The notes under the pieces are model-generated. The model did no database searches, was not told the DNA's origin, and saw only the letters and a program-made list of their open reading frames with translations. Positions 17,109 through 28,000 of a stretch of 35,647 nt of DNA are shown here, piece by piece. A program made the translations under genes and the position numbers. Positions within the stretch are counted from its first letter, which is position 1. Each line of letters begins with the position of its first letter. The stretch comes from Afipia sp. (GTDB taxonomy: Bacteria > Pseudomonadota > Alphaproteobacteria > Rhizobiales > Xanthobacteraceae), in NCBI GenBank assembly GCA_030652315.1, contig JAUSAX010000140.1:1-35647 (forward strand), written 5' to 3'.

Positions 17109-18128
17109 TCAAGGCGTAATCACGACCTTGCCCAGGACTTCCCGGTTCTCAATCAGCCGCAGACCATCAACGGCCTGATCAAGCGGGAGAACCTTGTCGA
17201 CAACTGGCTTGAGCTTCTTTTCCGCAATCAACCGCATCAGATCCGCAAGGTTGTCGTCGTAGAAGCTATTCGAACCGATGACCTGCAATTCGAAGCTCCA
17301 GATATAACGCAGATCTTCCTTTGGATCGTGTCCGGCGGTCGCACCGCAAACGAGCAGCTTGCCGCCGCGCTTCAGACAACGCAACGAAGGCACCCAGGTG
17401 TCGCCACCGGTGAAGTTGATCACCACATCGACGCCACCTTCATAAGTACGGCGCTGCGGCTTGCCGTACTTTTCAATCGCCCACTTCGAGAAGTCGACGT
17501 CCTTGTAGTTGATGACATGGTCAGCCCCGAGATCGCGCAGGCGCTGCATCTTGTCTTCGCCACCGGCGCACGCAATGACTTCAGCTCCAGCGAGCTTGGC
17601 CAGCAGCACGCAACCCGTGCCGACGCCGCCCGATGCACCCAACACCAGAACGCGGTCGCCCTTCTTGATCGTGTTGTGGGTCACCAGCATGCGATGCGCG
17701 GTTCCGTAAGCCACCGGCAGCGAAGCCGCGTCCTCATAGGAAACGTCGTCCGGCATGCGGATCAGCTGCTCAGCGTCGACAAGGCAGTATTGCGCCATGC
17801 CGCCGTCCATCATCTCGCCCAACAATCCCTTTTTCTTGTTCAGCGGGTTGACCAGAACGCGGTCGCCCTTGCTCCAACCCTTGACGCCGGGCCCGACCTC
17901 GGAAATCTCGCCAGCCATATCGAGACCGATCACCACAGGAAGGGGCACCTTGATGCCGGGCATGCCGCGCACCGTGAACACGTCATGGTAATTGAAAGAA
18001 GAGGCACCGACGCGGATAACCACATGGCCTTCGACGACAGCCGGAATCGGCCGGTCGTTCACGACTTTCAGATTTTCCAGCCCGCCGTGGCTTTCCAGAA
18101 CCAGAGCGCGCATTGTTCCCTTCGACAT
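17109..18128 (-). CDS. Medium-chain dehydrogenase/reductase (quinone oxidoreductase type)
   Basis: This 339-residue MDR-superfamily NAD(P)H-dependent oxidoreductase starts MSKGTMRALVLESHGGLENL. It has a GroES-like catalytic domain at residues 1-140 and a Rossmann domain with GASGGVGTGCVLLAKLAGAEVIA near residue 163. The substrate-domain motif SFNYHDVFTVRGMPGIKVPLPVVIGLDMAGEISEVGPGV is standard. The structural-zinc cysteine loop is replaced by VNPLNKKKGLLGEMMDGGMAQY, with no cysteines, so it is probably of the zinc-free quinone reductase/enoyl-reductase type. It heads the leftward gene row (thioesterase, VOC, acyl-CoA ligase). Its promoter region contains tandem repeats facing the divergent GntR-type gene. 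Confidence 0.9.
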   Translation of the reverse strand: MSKGTMRALVLESHGGLENLKVVNDRPIPAVVEGHVVIRVGASSFNYHDVFTVRGMPGIKVPLPVVIGLDMAGEISEVGPGVKGWSKGDRVLVNPLNKKKGLLGEMMDGGMAQYCLVDAEQLIRMPDDVSYEDAASLPVAYGTAHRMLVTHNTIKKGDRVLVLGASGGVGTGCVLLAKLAGAEVIACAGGEDKMQRLRDLGADHVINYKDVDFSKWAIEKYGKPQRRTYEGGVDVVINFTGGDTWVPSLRCLKRGGKLLVCGATAGHDPKEDLRYIWSFELQVIGSNSFYDDNLADLMRLIAEKKLKPVVDKVLPLDQAVDGLRLIENREVLGKVVITP

Positions 18129-18148
18129 CTCAGTATCTCCCAGTGATA

Positions 18149-18182
18149 TGTTCTAACATCAGTCTATAGATGTCCTAACATG
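18149..18182. promoter_or_regulatory. Tandem repeat boxes in front of the MDR gene (candidate GntR operator)
   Basis: TGTTCTAACATC (18149-18160) and TGTCCTAACATG (18171-18182) match at 10 of 12 positions and are spaced 22 bp start to start, about two helical turns. Each box is close to a small palindrome (TGTT-N2-AACA). Between them ACATC and GATGT form a further inverted pair. The sequence TGATATGTTC at the left box recurs at 18347-18356, close to the GntR-type start. This placement suits repression of both divergent genes. Confidence 0.5.
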
Positions 18183-18384
18183 TCCTGTCCAGTACATCCG
18201 ATCGTCGTTATGCACAGAGCAGCTGCGATATGGCGGATAAAGACGCCGAGCGATCTCACTCAGTATGTCGAGGCCTGAGCTCGAAAGCACGCACACCGCA
18301 GCCAAATCAAGCTCCCACACCCTTGGTACGCTTGCAAATCCAGCCTTGATATGTTCAAATGCCATTATGGGACATGTCGTATCA

Positions 18385-19104
18385 ATGGGAAACCCGCCTA
18401 AGGAAACGAAGGGCGGCTTGCGGCAAAGTGACATAGCTTTTCATGCCATTCACAAGGCCATCGTGCGTTGTGAAATCATGCCCGGCTCAATCGTGACCGA
18501 GGTGGACCTCGCCGGCCAGTTTGGCGTGGGCCGCGCGGCAGCACGCGCTGCCGTCGATCGCCTGTCACTCATCGGCTTGCTCCAACCGGTTCGCCGCCAA
18601 GGTTACCGGGTGAAGCCCATTACGCTGCGAGACCTGAACGATCTTTTCCAGCTCCGCGAGATTGTGGAAGTGGCCTGCGTGAAGCTCGCCGCCGGCAGGG
18701 TGGATTCCGCGGACCTTCATCGCCTGGATCGGCTGTGCCGCACCGACTATCAGCCGGGCGACAAGGAGAGCGAAGCTGTTTTTCTTCAGCGCAACAGCGA
18801 CTTCCATCTTTCTATCGCGGCGGCGAGCGGCAACGATCGATTGATCGCGGTGCTGAACCAGACGCTTGTCGAATTGGAGCGGATGTTTCATTTCGGTCTT
18901 TCGCTCCGGGATCGGGGCAGCGAAATGCATTCGGAACATCAATCGCTCATCGTCGCCCTCGCCGAGGGCGATGCAGCTACCGCCGAGCGCGTCACCATCG
19001 ACCAGGTGCGCTCATCACGCGCGATGGTTCTGGACGCCCTGCTTTCGAGCGCGTCGCTTCTCGATGTGAAGATCGGTGTCGCTGAAAAAGAGCGTTTTTT
19101 GTAA
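18385..19104 (+). CDS. GntR family transcriptional regulator (FCD/FadR-like effector domain)
   Basis: From ATG 18385 the protein has 239 residues. An N-terminal GntR winged helix spans about residues 10-75 (IAFHAIHKAIVRCEIMPGSIVTEVDLAGQFGVGRAAARAAVDRL, then GLLQPVRRQGYRV). An all-helical FCD ligand-binding domain follows (DLFQLREIVEVACVKLAAGRV; the metal/ligand residues in NSDFHLSIAAASGNDRL; and a final EHQSLIVALAEGDAATAE). The open frame reaches back to ATG 18265 and an ATG at 18367, but sequence before 18367 is not domain-like. It is divergent from the MDR-thioesterase-VOC-ligase row and probably controls it in response to a small acid or its CoA ester. The effector identity is unknown. Confidence 0.9.
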   Translation: MGNPPKETKGGLRQSDIAFHAIHKAIVRCEIMPGSIVTEVDLAGQFGVGRAAARAAVDRLSLIGLLQPVRRQGYRVKPITLRDLNDLFQLREIVEVACVKLAAGRVDSADLHRLDRLCRTDYQPGDKESEAVFLQRNSDFHLSIAAASGNDRLIAVLNQTLVELERMFHFGLSLRDRGSEMHSEHQSLIVALAEGDAATAERVTIDQVRSSRAMVLDALLSSASLLDVKIGVAEKERFL

Positions 19105-19807
19105 GAAAGCGTTGATCTGGGTTCGCAAATAATTTGCACGTCAATTCCTGGAACCCCTTTTCCTTTAACGATCAATCCACTCGCCGCAGCCAGCACGCCA
19201 AGCTGCGTGGGTTTGTCGATTGTCCAGTTTAGGAGAGGTCAGCGTTCTGCTGGTGGTCCAGGAGACTGGTGGTGTCCGCCCGCGCCCGAGGAGTCGCGGA
19301 AGGGATCCCGACGCGCCAATATAACTTCATATAGGAAAGCAGCTAGCGGCAGAGGATTGGTCGCGTTGCAGGATAGGCGCGATCTGGACGCACGAAGGCC
19401 AGGAGAACCTCAGTTAGACCAGCTGGCAGACCGAACCAAAGTTTCGTCCAGGAGCGAGGTCGGTCCGATCTTGGCCGACCATGTCTGTTAATAGGCTGCG
19501 ATATGCTGTGTCGGCCGCAGTTCGTCAGCCAAGACCGATTCGCTCAATCCAAAAGTGGCGAACAGGGTGATGCGGCAAAATCGGCTGATGGACGCTTTGC
19601 CAAGTTCAAGCGCCTTATGCAGTCGCTTGATACCGCCCGCGTCGATCGCAAGACGTTGATCCGCATCATGGAAGATCTCGCCGTCATCCACGTACGGACC
19701 AGTTACATCATGCCTGACGGCAGCCGGGCGGCGGTCACTACACCGACTTATAGCGAAGTGCGACGGTCAATGTCTCGCAGTATCCACGCACATTACGCGG
19801 TGAGTCG
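19105..19807. other. Gene-poor spacer between GntR-type gene and HlyD gene
   Basis: About 700 bp separates the GntR-type stop codon from the convergent HlyD gene. A GCAAAT/ATTTGC palindrome lies at 19125-19137 just past the regulator. The frame 19207-19491 (94 codons) has no recognisable domain and no ribosome site. The right half carries the weak hypothetical frame at 19503-19838. The region may be decayed sequence left by an older rearrangement; I see no transposase motif in it. Confidence 0.4.
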
Positions 19808-19838
19808 TCAGCGTTCGCGGAACGCGCGGTTCATCTGA
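19503..19838 (+). CDS. Hypothetical small protein or gene remnant
   Basis: This is an unrecognised 111-codon frame. The middle (AKFKRLMQSLDTARVDRKTLIRIMEDLAVIHVRTSYIMPDG) has a plausible protein-like composition with two amphipathic helices, but I know no family for it. There is no clear ribosome site before ATG 19503, the upstream frame is open from 19377, and the end overlaps the convergent HlyD gene by 31 bp. It may be a remnant of a longer gene or a chance frame; confidence is low. Confidence 0.25.
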   Translation: MLCRPQFVSQDRFAQSKSGEQGDAAKSADGRFAKFKRLMQSLDTARVDRKTLIRIMEDLAVIHVRTSYIMPDGSRAAVTTPTYSEVRRSMSRSIHAHYAVSRQRSRNARFI

Positions 19839-21157
19839 TCGGTGAACGGTTTGACCAGATATGACACGGCCGTTCGTTCTTGCGTCGAGACGAAAACTTC
19901 CGCCGGCATGCCGGGCACAAGCCTCATCCCGCCCAGCGCCTGCGAGCCGTCGTCAATCAACTGCACATACGCGATGTAGTATTCCTGACCCGTCGATGGA
20001 TCACGCGCGGATGCAGGCGAGACCATCGTTACCCTGGCCCGCAGCTCCGGCGTCGTATTGCGGTTGAATGCAGTTAGACGGACGCGCGCCGCCTGCCCTT
20101 CCCTTACCTGATCGATATCGGCCGGCGAAATCTTCATCTCGAATTTCAGTTCGGCACTTTCAGGCACGATTGTCGCTATCTTCGCGGCAGGCGTTATGAC
20201 GCCGCCGACTGTATAGACAAACAATTCGTTCACGTAGCCAGAGACCGGCGCTCTGATTTCCGTACGGGAAAGACGGTCTTCGATGGCCAGCTTGCGTTCG
20301 TCGAGCTCAGAAATTTTGGCATCGACAGTCCGAAGTTCACGCTGCGCTTCTGTGCTGGCATTCTGATCTATGGCAATGATCTGTACCCGAATCTCGCTGC
20401 TGCGTACTTTCGCACGTGCAATACTCGCTTCAATCTCGCCGCGCTCACCCATGATCCGCGCCCAGTCCCTGTGAGCTGAATAAACGCGCGTGTACTCGAC
20501 GATCTTCCTCTCGAAAAGGTCAGACAGTTTCGTGCGCTCGGCTCCCACAAGCTTGATTTCTTCATGCTTGGCGGCAAGCCGTGACATCATGCCGTTAATC
20601 TCTTCTCCCGTCTGCGTGATGCTCAGTTCAAGCTGTTCCTTCTGGCTGTCCCTCGCAACCTTGTTGCCGGCGAAGAGGCGTCTTTCGCCGTAGAGGACTG
20701 CCTCTGCGGAGGTCGATAAGAATTCGATGTATCGATCGGGGAAATCGATCGTGGATAGATTGTCGCGCTCGGCAAGCAGACGCGCCCTCCTGCCGAGAAA
20801 TTCCGCAAGCTGGGAGCGCACGATGGAAAGTTCAGCCTTGATCTGGACGTCGTCGAGCGTCGCGAGGATTTGTCGTTCTCTGACAAGATCGCCCTGGCGC
20901 ACGGCAAGCATCTTGATGATGCCGCCGTCCCTATGCTGAACTTCCTTGAGGTTTTGATCGACCTTCACCGTGCCCATGGCGATGACCGCCCCTTGAAGCC
21001 GTGCCATGGCGGCCCAACCGCCGCATCCAATCACCAGGAGGAAGACCAACGCTAATCCGCCGACGATCCGCGGCCAGAGCGGAAACGCACGCTCATCGCC
21101 ATCGCTGTCAGCCTTGGCTGCGGAGGGCACGAACTCATTCGAACTGCGATCCTTCAT
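19808..21157 (-). CDS. Type I secretion membrane fusion protein, HlyD/PrtE family
   Basis: This periplasmic adaptor (449 residues) links the inner-membrane ABC protein to an outer-membrane TolC-type channel. A short cytoplasmic N-terminus is followed by one membrane helix (IVGGLALVFLLVIGCGGWAAMA, about residues 31-52). Then come the first lipoyl half (GTVKVDQNLKEVQHRDGGIIKMLAVRQGD), a long coiled-coil region (about residues 105-295, with many E/K/R/L heptads), and the second lipoyl half with TEIRAPVSGYVNELFVYTVGGVITPA. The C-terminus has the beta-barrel signature VRLTAFNRNTTPELRARVTMVSPAS and GMRLVPGMPAEVFV. It is the last gene of the T1SS row, 27 bp after the RTX protein gene. No tolC-like gene is in the window. 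Confidence 0.93.
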   Translation of the reverse strand: MKDRSSNEFVPSAAKADSDGDERAFPLWPRIVGGLALVFLLVIGCGGWAAMARLQGAVIAMGTVKVDQNLKEVQHRDGGIIKMLAVRQGDLVRERQILATLDDVQIKAELSIVRSQLAEFLGRRARLLAERDNLSTIDFPDRYIEFLSTSAEAVLYGERRLFAGNKVARDSQKEQLELSITQTGEEINGMMSRLAAKHEEIKLVGAERTKLSDLFERKIVEYTRVYSAHRDWARIMGERGEIEASIARAKVRSSEIRVQIIAIDQNASTEAQRELRTVDAKISELDERKLAIEDRLSRTEIRAPVSGYVNELFVYTVGGVITPAAKIATIVPESAELKFEMKISPADIDQVREGQAARVRLTAFNRNTTPELRARVTMVSPASARDPSTGQEYYIAYVQLIDDGSQALGGMRLVPGMPAEVFVSTQERTAVSYLVKPFTDQMNRAFRER

Positions 21158-21184
21158 AGCTTCAACCTTCAGTTACGCGGCCTC

Positions 21185-23178
<1,994 letters not shown>

Positions 23179-23182
<4 letters not shown>

Positions 23183-24930
23183 GCCGGCCTCCGAGCTTGC
23201 GACTTAGGCACTTCGTGGGCGGGCTTCGAAGTGATCTGCGGACCTGGAGTCATAATGTCCTGCTTCTTACCGAAGGCCACCATGCGACCGTTCTGCACGA
23301 TCGCGACAAGCTCCACCGCAGCAAGCGCACTGGGACGATGTGCGATCACGATCGTGATGCCGCCCCGCGCACTGATGCCCTCGATGGCTTCCGTCAGCGC
23401 CGCCTCGCCTTCACCATCGAGATTGGAATTCGGTTCATCCATGATGACGACGAACGGATTGCCGTACAGTGCCCGCGCGAGACCGAGGCGCTGCCTTTGG
23501 CCGGCCGACAACGCCGTGCCTTGCGGCCCGAGTTGGGTCCGGTATCCATCCGGCATCTTCACGATCATGTCGTGAACGCCTGCGGCTTTGGCCGCATCGA
23601 CGATCTTGCGGTAGTCTGGATTTGGCTCGAAGCGAGAGATATTTTCTTCGATGGTCGCATCCATCAGGCTGACTTCCTGAGGCAGATAACCTATGTGCTG
23701 TCCGATATCTTCCTCGCGCCATTGCCCAAGGTCGGCGCCATCCAGCCGAACGCTGCCGCGCAACACCGGCCAAATGCCGGTGAGAGCCCGCACCAGCGTC
23801 GTCTTCCCCCCGGCACTCGGCCCAATAATTCCTAAGGCCTGACCGGGCTGAAGATCAAAACTGACATCGCTCAACACCACCTGCCCTGTCCCGGGCACAG
23901 CAATCGTAATTTTGTCAACGACGAGACTGTTGCTTGGCGGCGGCAGCTTCATCGGCTCGTCAGAGGTCGCAAGCGCGATCACCGTGTCCCGCAGGCGATG
24001 ATAGGCCATACGCGCGGCGATGAATGCTTTCCAGTTTCCGATCGCCAGATCCACCGGCGCAAGCGCGCGTGCTGACGCCACGGAGCACGCAATGATCGCA
24101 CCCGCTGACAGTTCATTCTTGATGGTCAGATAGGCACCCAATCCGAGCACGGCGGATTGCAGCAGCATGCGCAGAACTCGCGAGACGGCCGCAAAAGTGC
24201 CGGTGATGTCGTTGGATTTCGTCTGTAGCACCAGATGTTCGCCATTGGCCTCGCTGAAGCGGCTGACGGCGCGCCCTGAGAATCCCATCGCTTTGAGCAC
24301 ATCCGCATTGCGTGCGTTGGAGTCGGCGATGGTGTTGCGGACAATCGCCGCCTTGCGCGTGGAAACACTCAGGCGCTTGGTCATGACTTCGCTCACGACC
24401 GTCAGGACCGCGAGAACAAAGGCGCCGGCGAACGTCAGCGCTCCCAGCAACGGATGAAGAAAATAGATAAAGATGAGATAGACCGGCATCCACGGTAGGT
24501 CGAAGAGAGCGGCCGGGCCCTGACTTCCCAGGAAGCCGCGGACCGTATCCACATCCCGGCCTCGCTCCAGTGATTCCGAGGTCGAGAAGCCGAACCGCGG
24601 CATGTCGATCGCCACGCGATGCGCCAGAGGGGCAATTTTTTTGTCGAGCCGCGCGCCGACGCGAACCAGCACCTGCGAGCGAATGACGTCAAATCCACCC
24701 TGAAATACATACAGACCGATGGCGAGCGTCGAGAGAACAACAAGCGTTGGAATGCTGCCGCTGGTCAGCGCACGATCATAGATTTGCATCATATAGAGAG
24801 AACCAGTCAACGCGAGAACGTTGATGATTCCCGAGATAAGAAATAGGAACAGAATGATTCCGCGAAAACCACGCGTCAGCTCAGCCAGATATTTTCGTTT
24901 CGCCGGGGTCAATTCTTTAGACTGGGCCAT
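23179..24930 (-). CDS. Type I secretion ABC transporter, PrtD family
   Basis: This inner-membrane ATPase/permease (583 residues from ATG 24930) drives type I secretion of RTX proteins. The membrane domain (residues 20-310) has about six helices and starts FRGIILFLFLISGIINVLALTGSLYMMQIYDRALTSGSIPTL, a PrtD hallmark. The nucleotide-binding domain follows with Walker A GPSAGGKTTLVRAL, the Q-loop YLPQEVSLMDATI, the ABC signature LSAGQRQRLGLARAL, Walker B FVVIMDEP and the switch histidine in IVIAHRP. There is no C39 peptidase domain, as expected for RTX cargo without a leader. The frame can start at TTG 24939, but ATG 24930 is likelier. It is downstream of the giant peroxidase gene, separated by a hairpin, and couples by ATGA to the next RTX gene. 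Confidence 0.94.
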
Positions 24931-24969
24931 GGATTTCAATGCCGAACTCGAGGAATGAACTAAGCGGCA

Positions 24970-24997
24970 TCGGAGGCAGATTTTAAGCTGCCTCCGA
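24970..24997. terminator. Hairpin between peroxidase gene and T1SS genes
   Basis: TCGGAGGCAG (24970-24979) and CTGCCTCCGA (24988-24997) form a perfect 10-bp stem with an 8-nt A/T-rich loop. It begins 13 bp past the peroxidase stop and lies 39 bp before the ABC-protein start. With no T-run after the stem on the minus strand, it could act as a partial terminator or an RNA-stabilising structure that sets a high peroxidase-to-transporter ratio. Confidence 0.5.
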
Positions 24998-25010
24998 AAA
25001 TCGTCTGGCT

Positions 25011-28000
25011 TCAGAGATTGAGGTTCGTGTTCGTCAGATTCTGATGGCCCTCAATCGCAATCGAGAAGTCAGCATCCGTATTGCCGTCAACATTTCCTGT
25101 GATAAGGGTGTATTCTCCATCCGAGCGGGTTTCGTAGGACACCGCCAACTGACCCGCGGCCGTGAATGCGGCACCTGTCACAAGCGAGAACGACTGATCA
25201 GCCGCTGTACCGGTGTTCGCATCGATACCACTGAGATCCAGGCGATCACCGGGTTCGAAACCGAGGATCGTGTCGCCATTTGCCGCCGCCACAGAAACGA
25301 ACTTGAAGACGTCGTTTCCTGCGCCGCCGTCCATCACGTTGACCGCGTTGCTGGCGGTGATGGTGTCGGCGCCCGAACCGGTGTTGACGTTCTCGATACC
25401 CCAAAGGGTATCGCTTCCGGTCTGCCCACTCAACGCGCTGCCCTTCGCGAGCGCACCGGTGCCGAGATTGACCGTGATGGCGGCCGTGGCTGCGGACATG
25501 TCGAGCGTATCGCGACCTGTTCCACCTCCGCTGTCGTCTCCGAAGTAGACGTCGTCGCCGTCACCGGTCTCCGCTACAAACATATCGTCGCCGTCGCCAC
25601 CGAAGACCGTATCGTCTCCCGCACCGGCCGTGATCAGGTCGTTGCCCTGCTCACCGAAGATGCGGTCGGCTCCGGCATCGCCGTAAACGATGTCGGCATC
25701 CGCGCCTGCGATCACCTGATCGTCGCCGGCACCAGCGAAGATCACGTCACGCCCGGCTCCGCCATTGGCGAAGTCCGCGCCGTCGCCGAGCGAGATGGCA
25801 TCGGCACCGGCATCACCGATCGCGACGTCGTCACCTCCGAAGGCGATGATATTGTCGTCGCCTGTCGTGCCGACCAGCGTATCCGAGTCGGCTGTACCGG
25901 TTCGAAGCACGCCGGGAACGGTGGTGACGACGTCAACGTCGTCCTCCGGCACTTCTTCCTCGTTGTCCGGCAACTCTTCCTCGTCTTCCGGACCGACCTG
26001 GGGACCGGCGCCAGCCGCAACGTAACTAATGCTGTGATTACCCTTGGTCAGAGTGGTGACACCGTTGACCACGGTCTCCACATAATCGGCAGCCGTCTCG
26101 CCAACAGGCAGTTCGATCACGTCCTGAGGACGCAATGTTCCGATGATGGTGTCGTTGCCGCCATTAGACCTGAACACGATACGATGAGCCGAGTTCAGGG
26201 ACGTGATATCGATCGTATCGTCGCCGGCATCGCCATCGATGGTGATGGTGTTGAGGCGCAGGCTGGTGGTGGAAAAGTCGCCGGCGATGTTGAAAGTGTC
26301 ATTGCCGGCGGTACCCGTCGCTCCGGTAGGATCGACGCTGTTGATCCGGATTTCCTCGATCTCGCGGAGTTCGGCGATGACATTGGCGTTGGTCAGGCCG
26401 CCACGGGCGACAATAATCTCGGTGGCGGCGTTGAAGCCCGCCAGCGAGTTGCCGAGGCCCTGCCAGGCGGCGCGGGTATAAATGTTGTAGACCTCGGCGG
26501 AGGCATTGCCGTTGACCACGAAGGTGTCACCAACCGCTCCTTCGGTGCCGCCATCGACCACGTCGCGGCCGTCGGTGGCGCCCAACGCATTGGCGTTCCA
26601 GATGATCGTGTCGTCGCCGGCATCGCCGTTGACGGTGTCCACGCCGGCGTTGAGACCGACAGCGGTCGCGGTGACGGTGAAGTTCTCGATGAAGAAGTTG
26701 TCGCCGTCGTCCCAGTCACCGTTTGCCAGCAGCCGGATAGCGGAGTTGGGCCCGATCTGCGCTGCCGACAAGGTTGCGTTGAAGGTCCCACTTGTGGTTC
26801 CGAGAACGCCACCGGCTAGTGCTTGCCAGCTATTCGTGGTGTGATTCCAAGCCTGAACAGTCACGTTCTCCGTGCCTGTGATGCTGGTATCTCCCACATA
26901 GGTGAACTGCACTGAGGCCGACGCTGCGACGGGCAGACTGAACGCGCGCTGGATGTACTCGCCGCCGTCGACTCCTTCGTTGAACTGGAGACGCCCGCCG
27001 TTGCCGGTGTTGATGGTGATGTCGCCGCCGGTCGCGCCGCCGGTTTCGCTGCCGCCCACGTTGACGGATCCTTCGATCCAGTCGCCGTTGAAGCTCAGCG
27101 TGCCGTTGTTGTTCGTGTAGGCCTGGCTGCCGAACTCGTCACGATAAGTGCCGACATCCGAACCGGAACCGCCGGAGAGCGTGTCGTTACCGTCGCCGCC
27201 GTTCAGCAGGTCTGTGCCCTCGCCGCCGTTGACGACGTCGTTGCCGCCGTTCGCATTGACGGTGTCGTTGCCGCCGAGCGCGTTGATCGTTTCGGAGGTG
27301 GTTCCGACCCCGTTGAGGGTGTTGGCTAAGTTAGTTCCGTTGATGGTAACGGTCGGGACGGCTGCCGCCAGGGTGAAATCATTGATGTCGATCTGGGCGT
27401 CGGTAACGTTGTTAATCCTGATCGTGCCGATCTGGTTCGAAGCTCCGTCGTTGATCGTCAGCAACCGGCCTGCGGGTGCCCCGACAGCGGCGCTTTCCGT
27501 AACGCGAGTCGCGAAGTTGGCTGCGGTGATTCCCAGTCCGCTCAGATCAATCTTGTCCTGGTTGGTCGCCAGTCCCCCATCTGCGTCGAAGCTGTTTATG
27601 ATATCGGCGCCAAAATTGGACGTGTTGTAGACGATGGTGTTGACGCCACCGCCAACGTCGATCGTATCGTCACCGGCATTGCCGATGATCGTGTCGTTGT
27701 TATCGCCGCCATTGATGGTGTCGTTGCCGAGACCGCCATCGATCAGATCGTTGTCGTCGTTGCCGTTGAGCGTATCGTTGCCGGCACCGCCGAACAGCTG
27801 GTTGGCACCGTCATTGCCATTGATGACGTTGTTGAGCGCGTTACCGGTGCCGTTGAGGTCGGCGTCGGCCCCGTTGAGGTCGAGGTTCTCGACGTTTGCG
27901 CCGAGCACAAAGCTGATGTCGGATTCCACGCGGTCGGTGCCGCCGATGACGGCATCTGCCGTCGTTTCGGTGACCACGTCGCCGGCCTCATCGACTTCGT

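Noticed and set aside
19105..19500. Possible insertion-sequence remnant
   Set aside because: I could not find terminal repeats or any transposase motif, so I only note the region as gene-poor.
25044..26819. Long plus-strand open frame of 591 codons opposite the peroxidase gene
   Set aside because: It is the complement of RTX-rich coding sequence, whose biased codons suppress stops on the other strand. It has no ribosome site and no recognisable domain. The same holds for the frames at 28143-29198, 30540-31619, 31950-32948 and 32949-33803.
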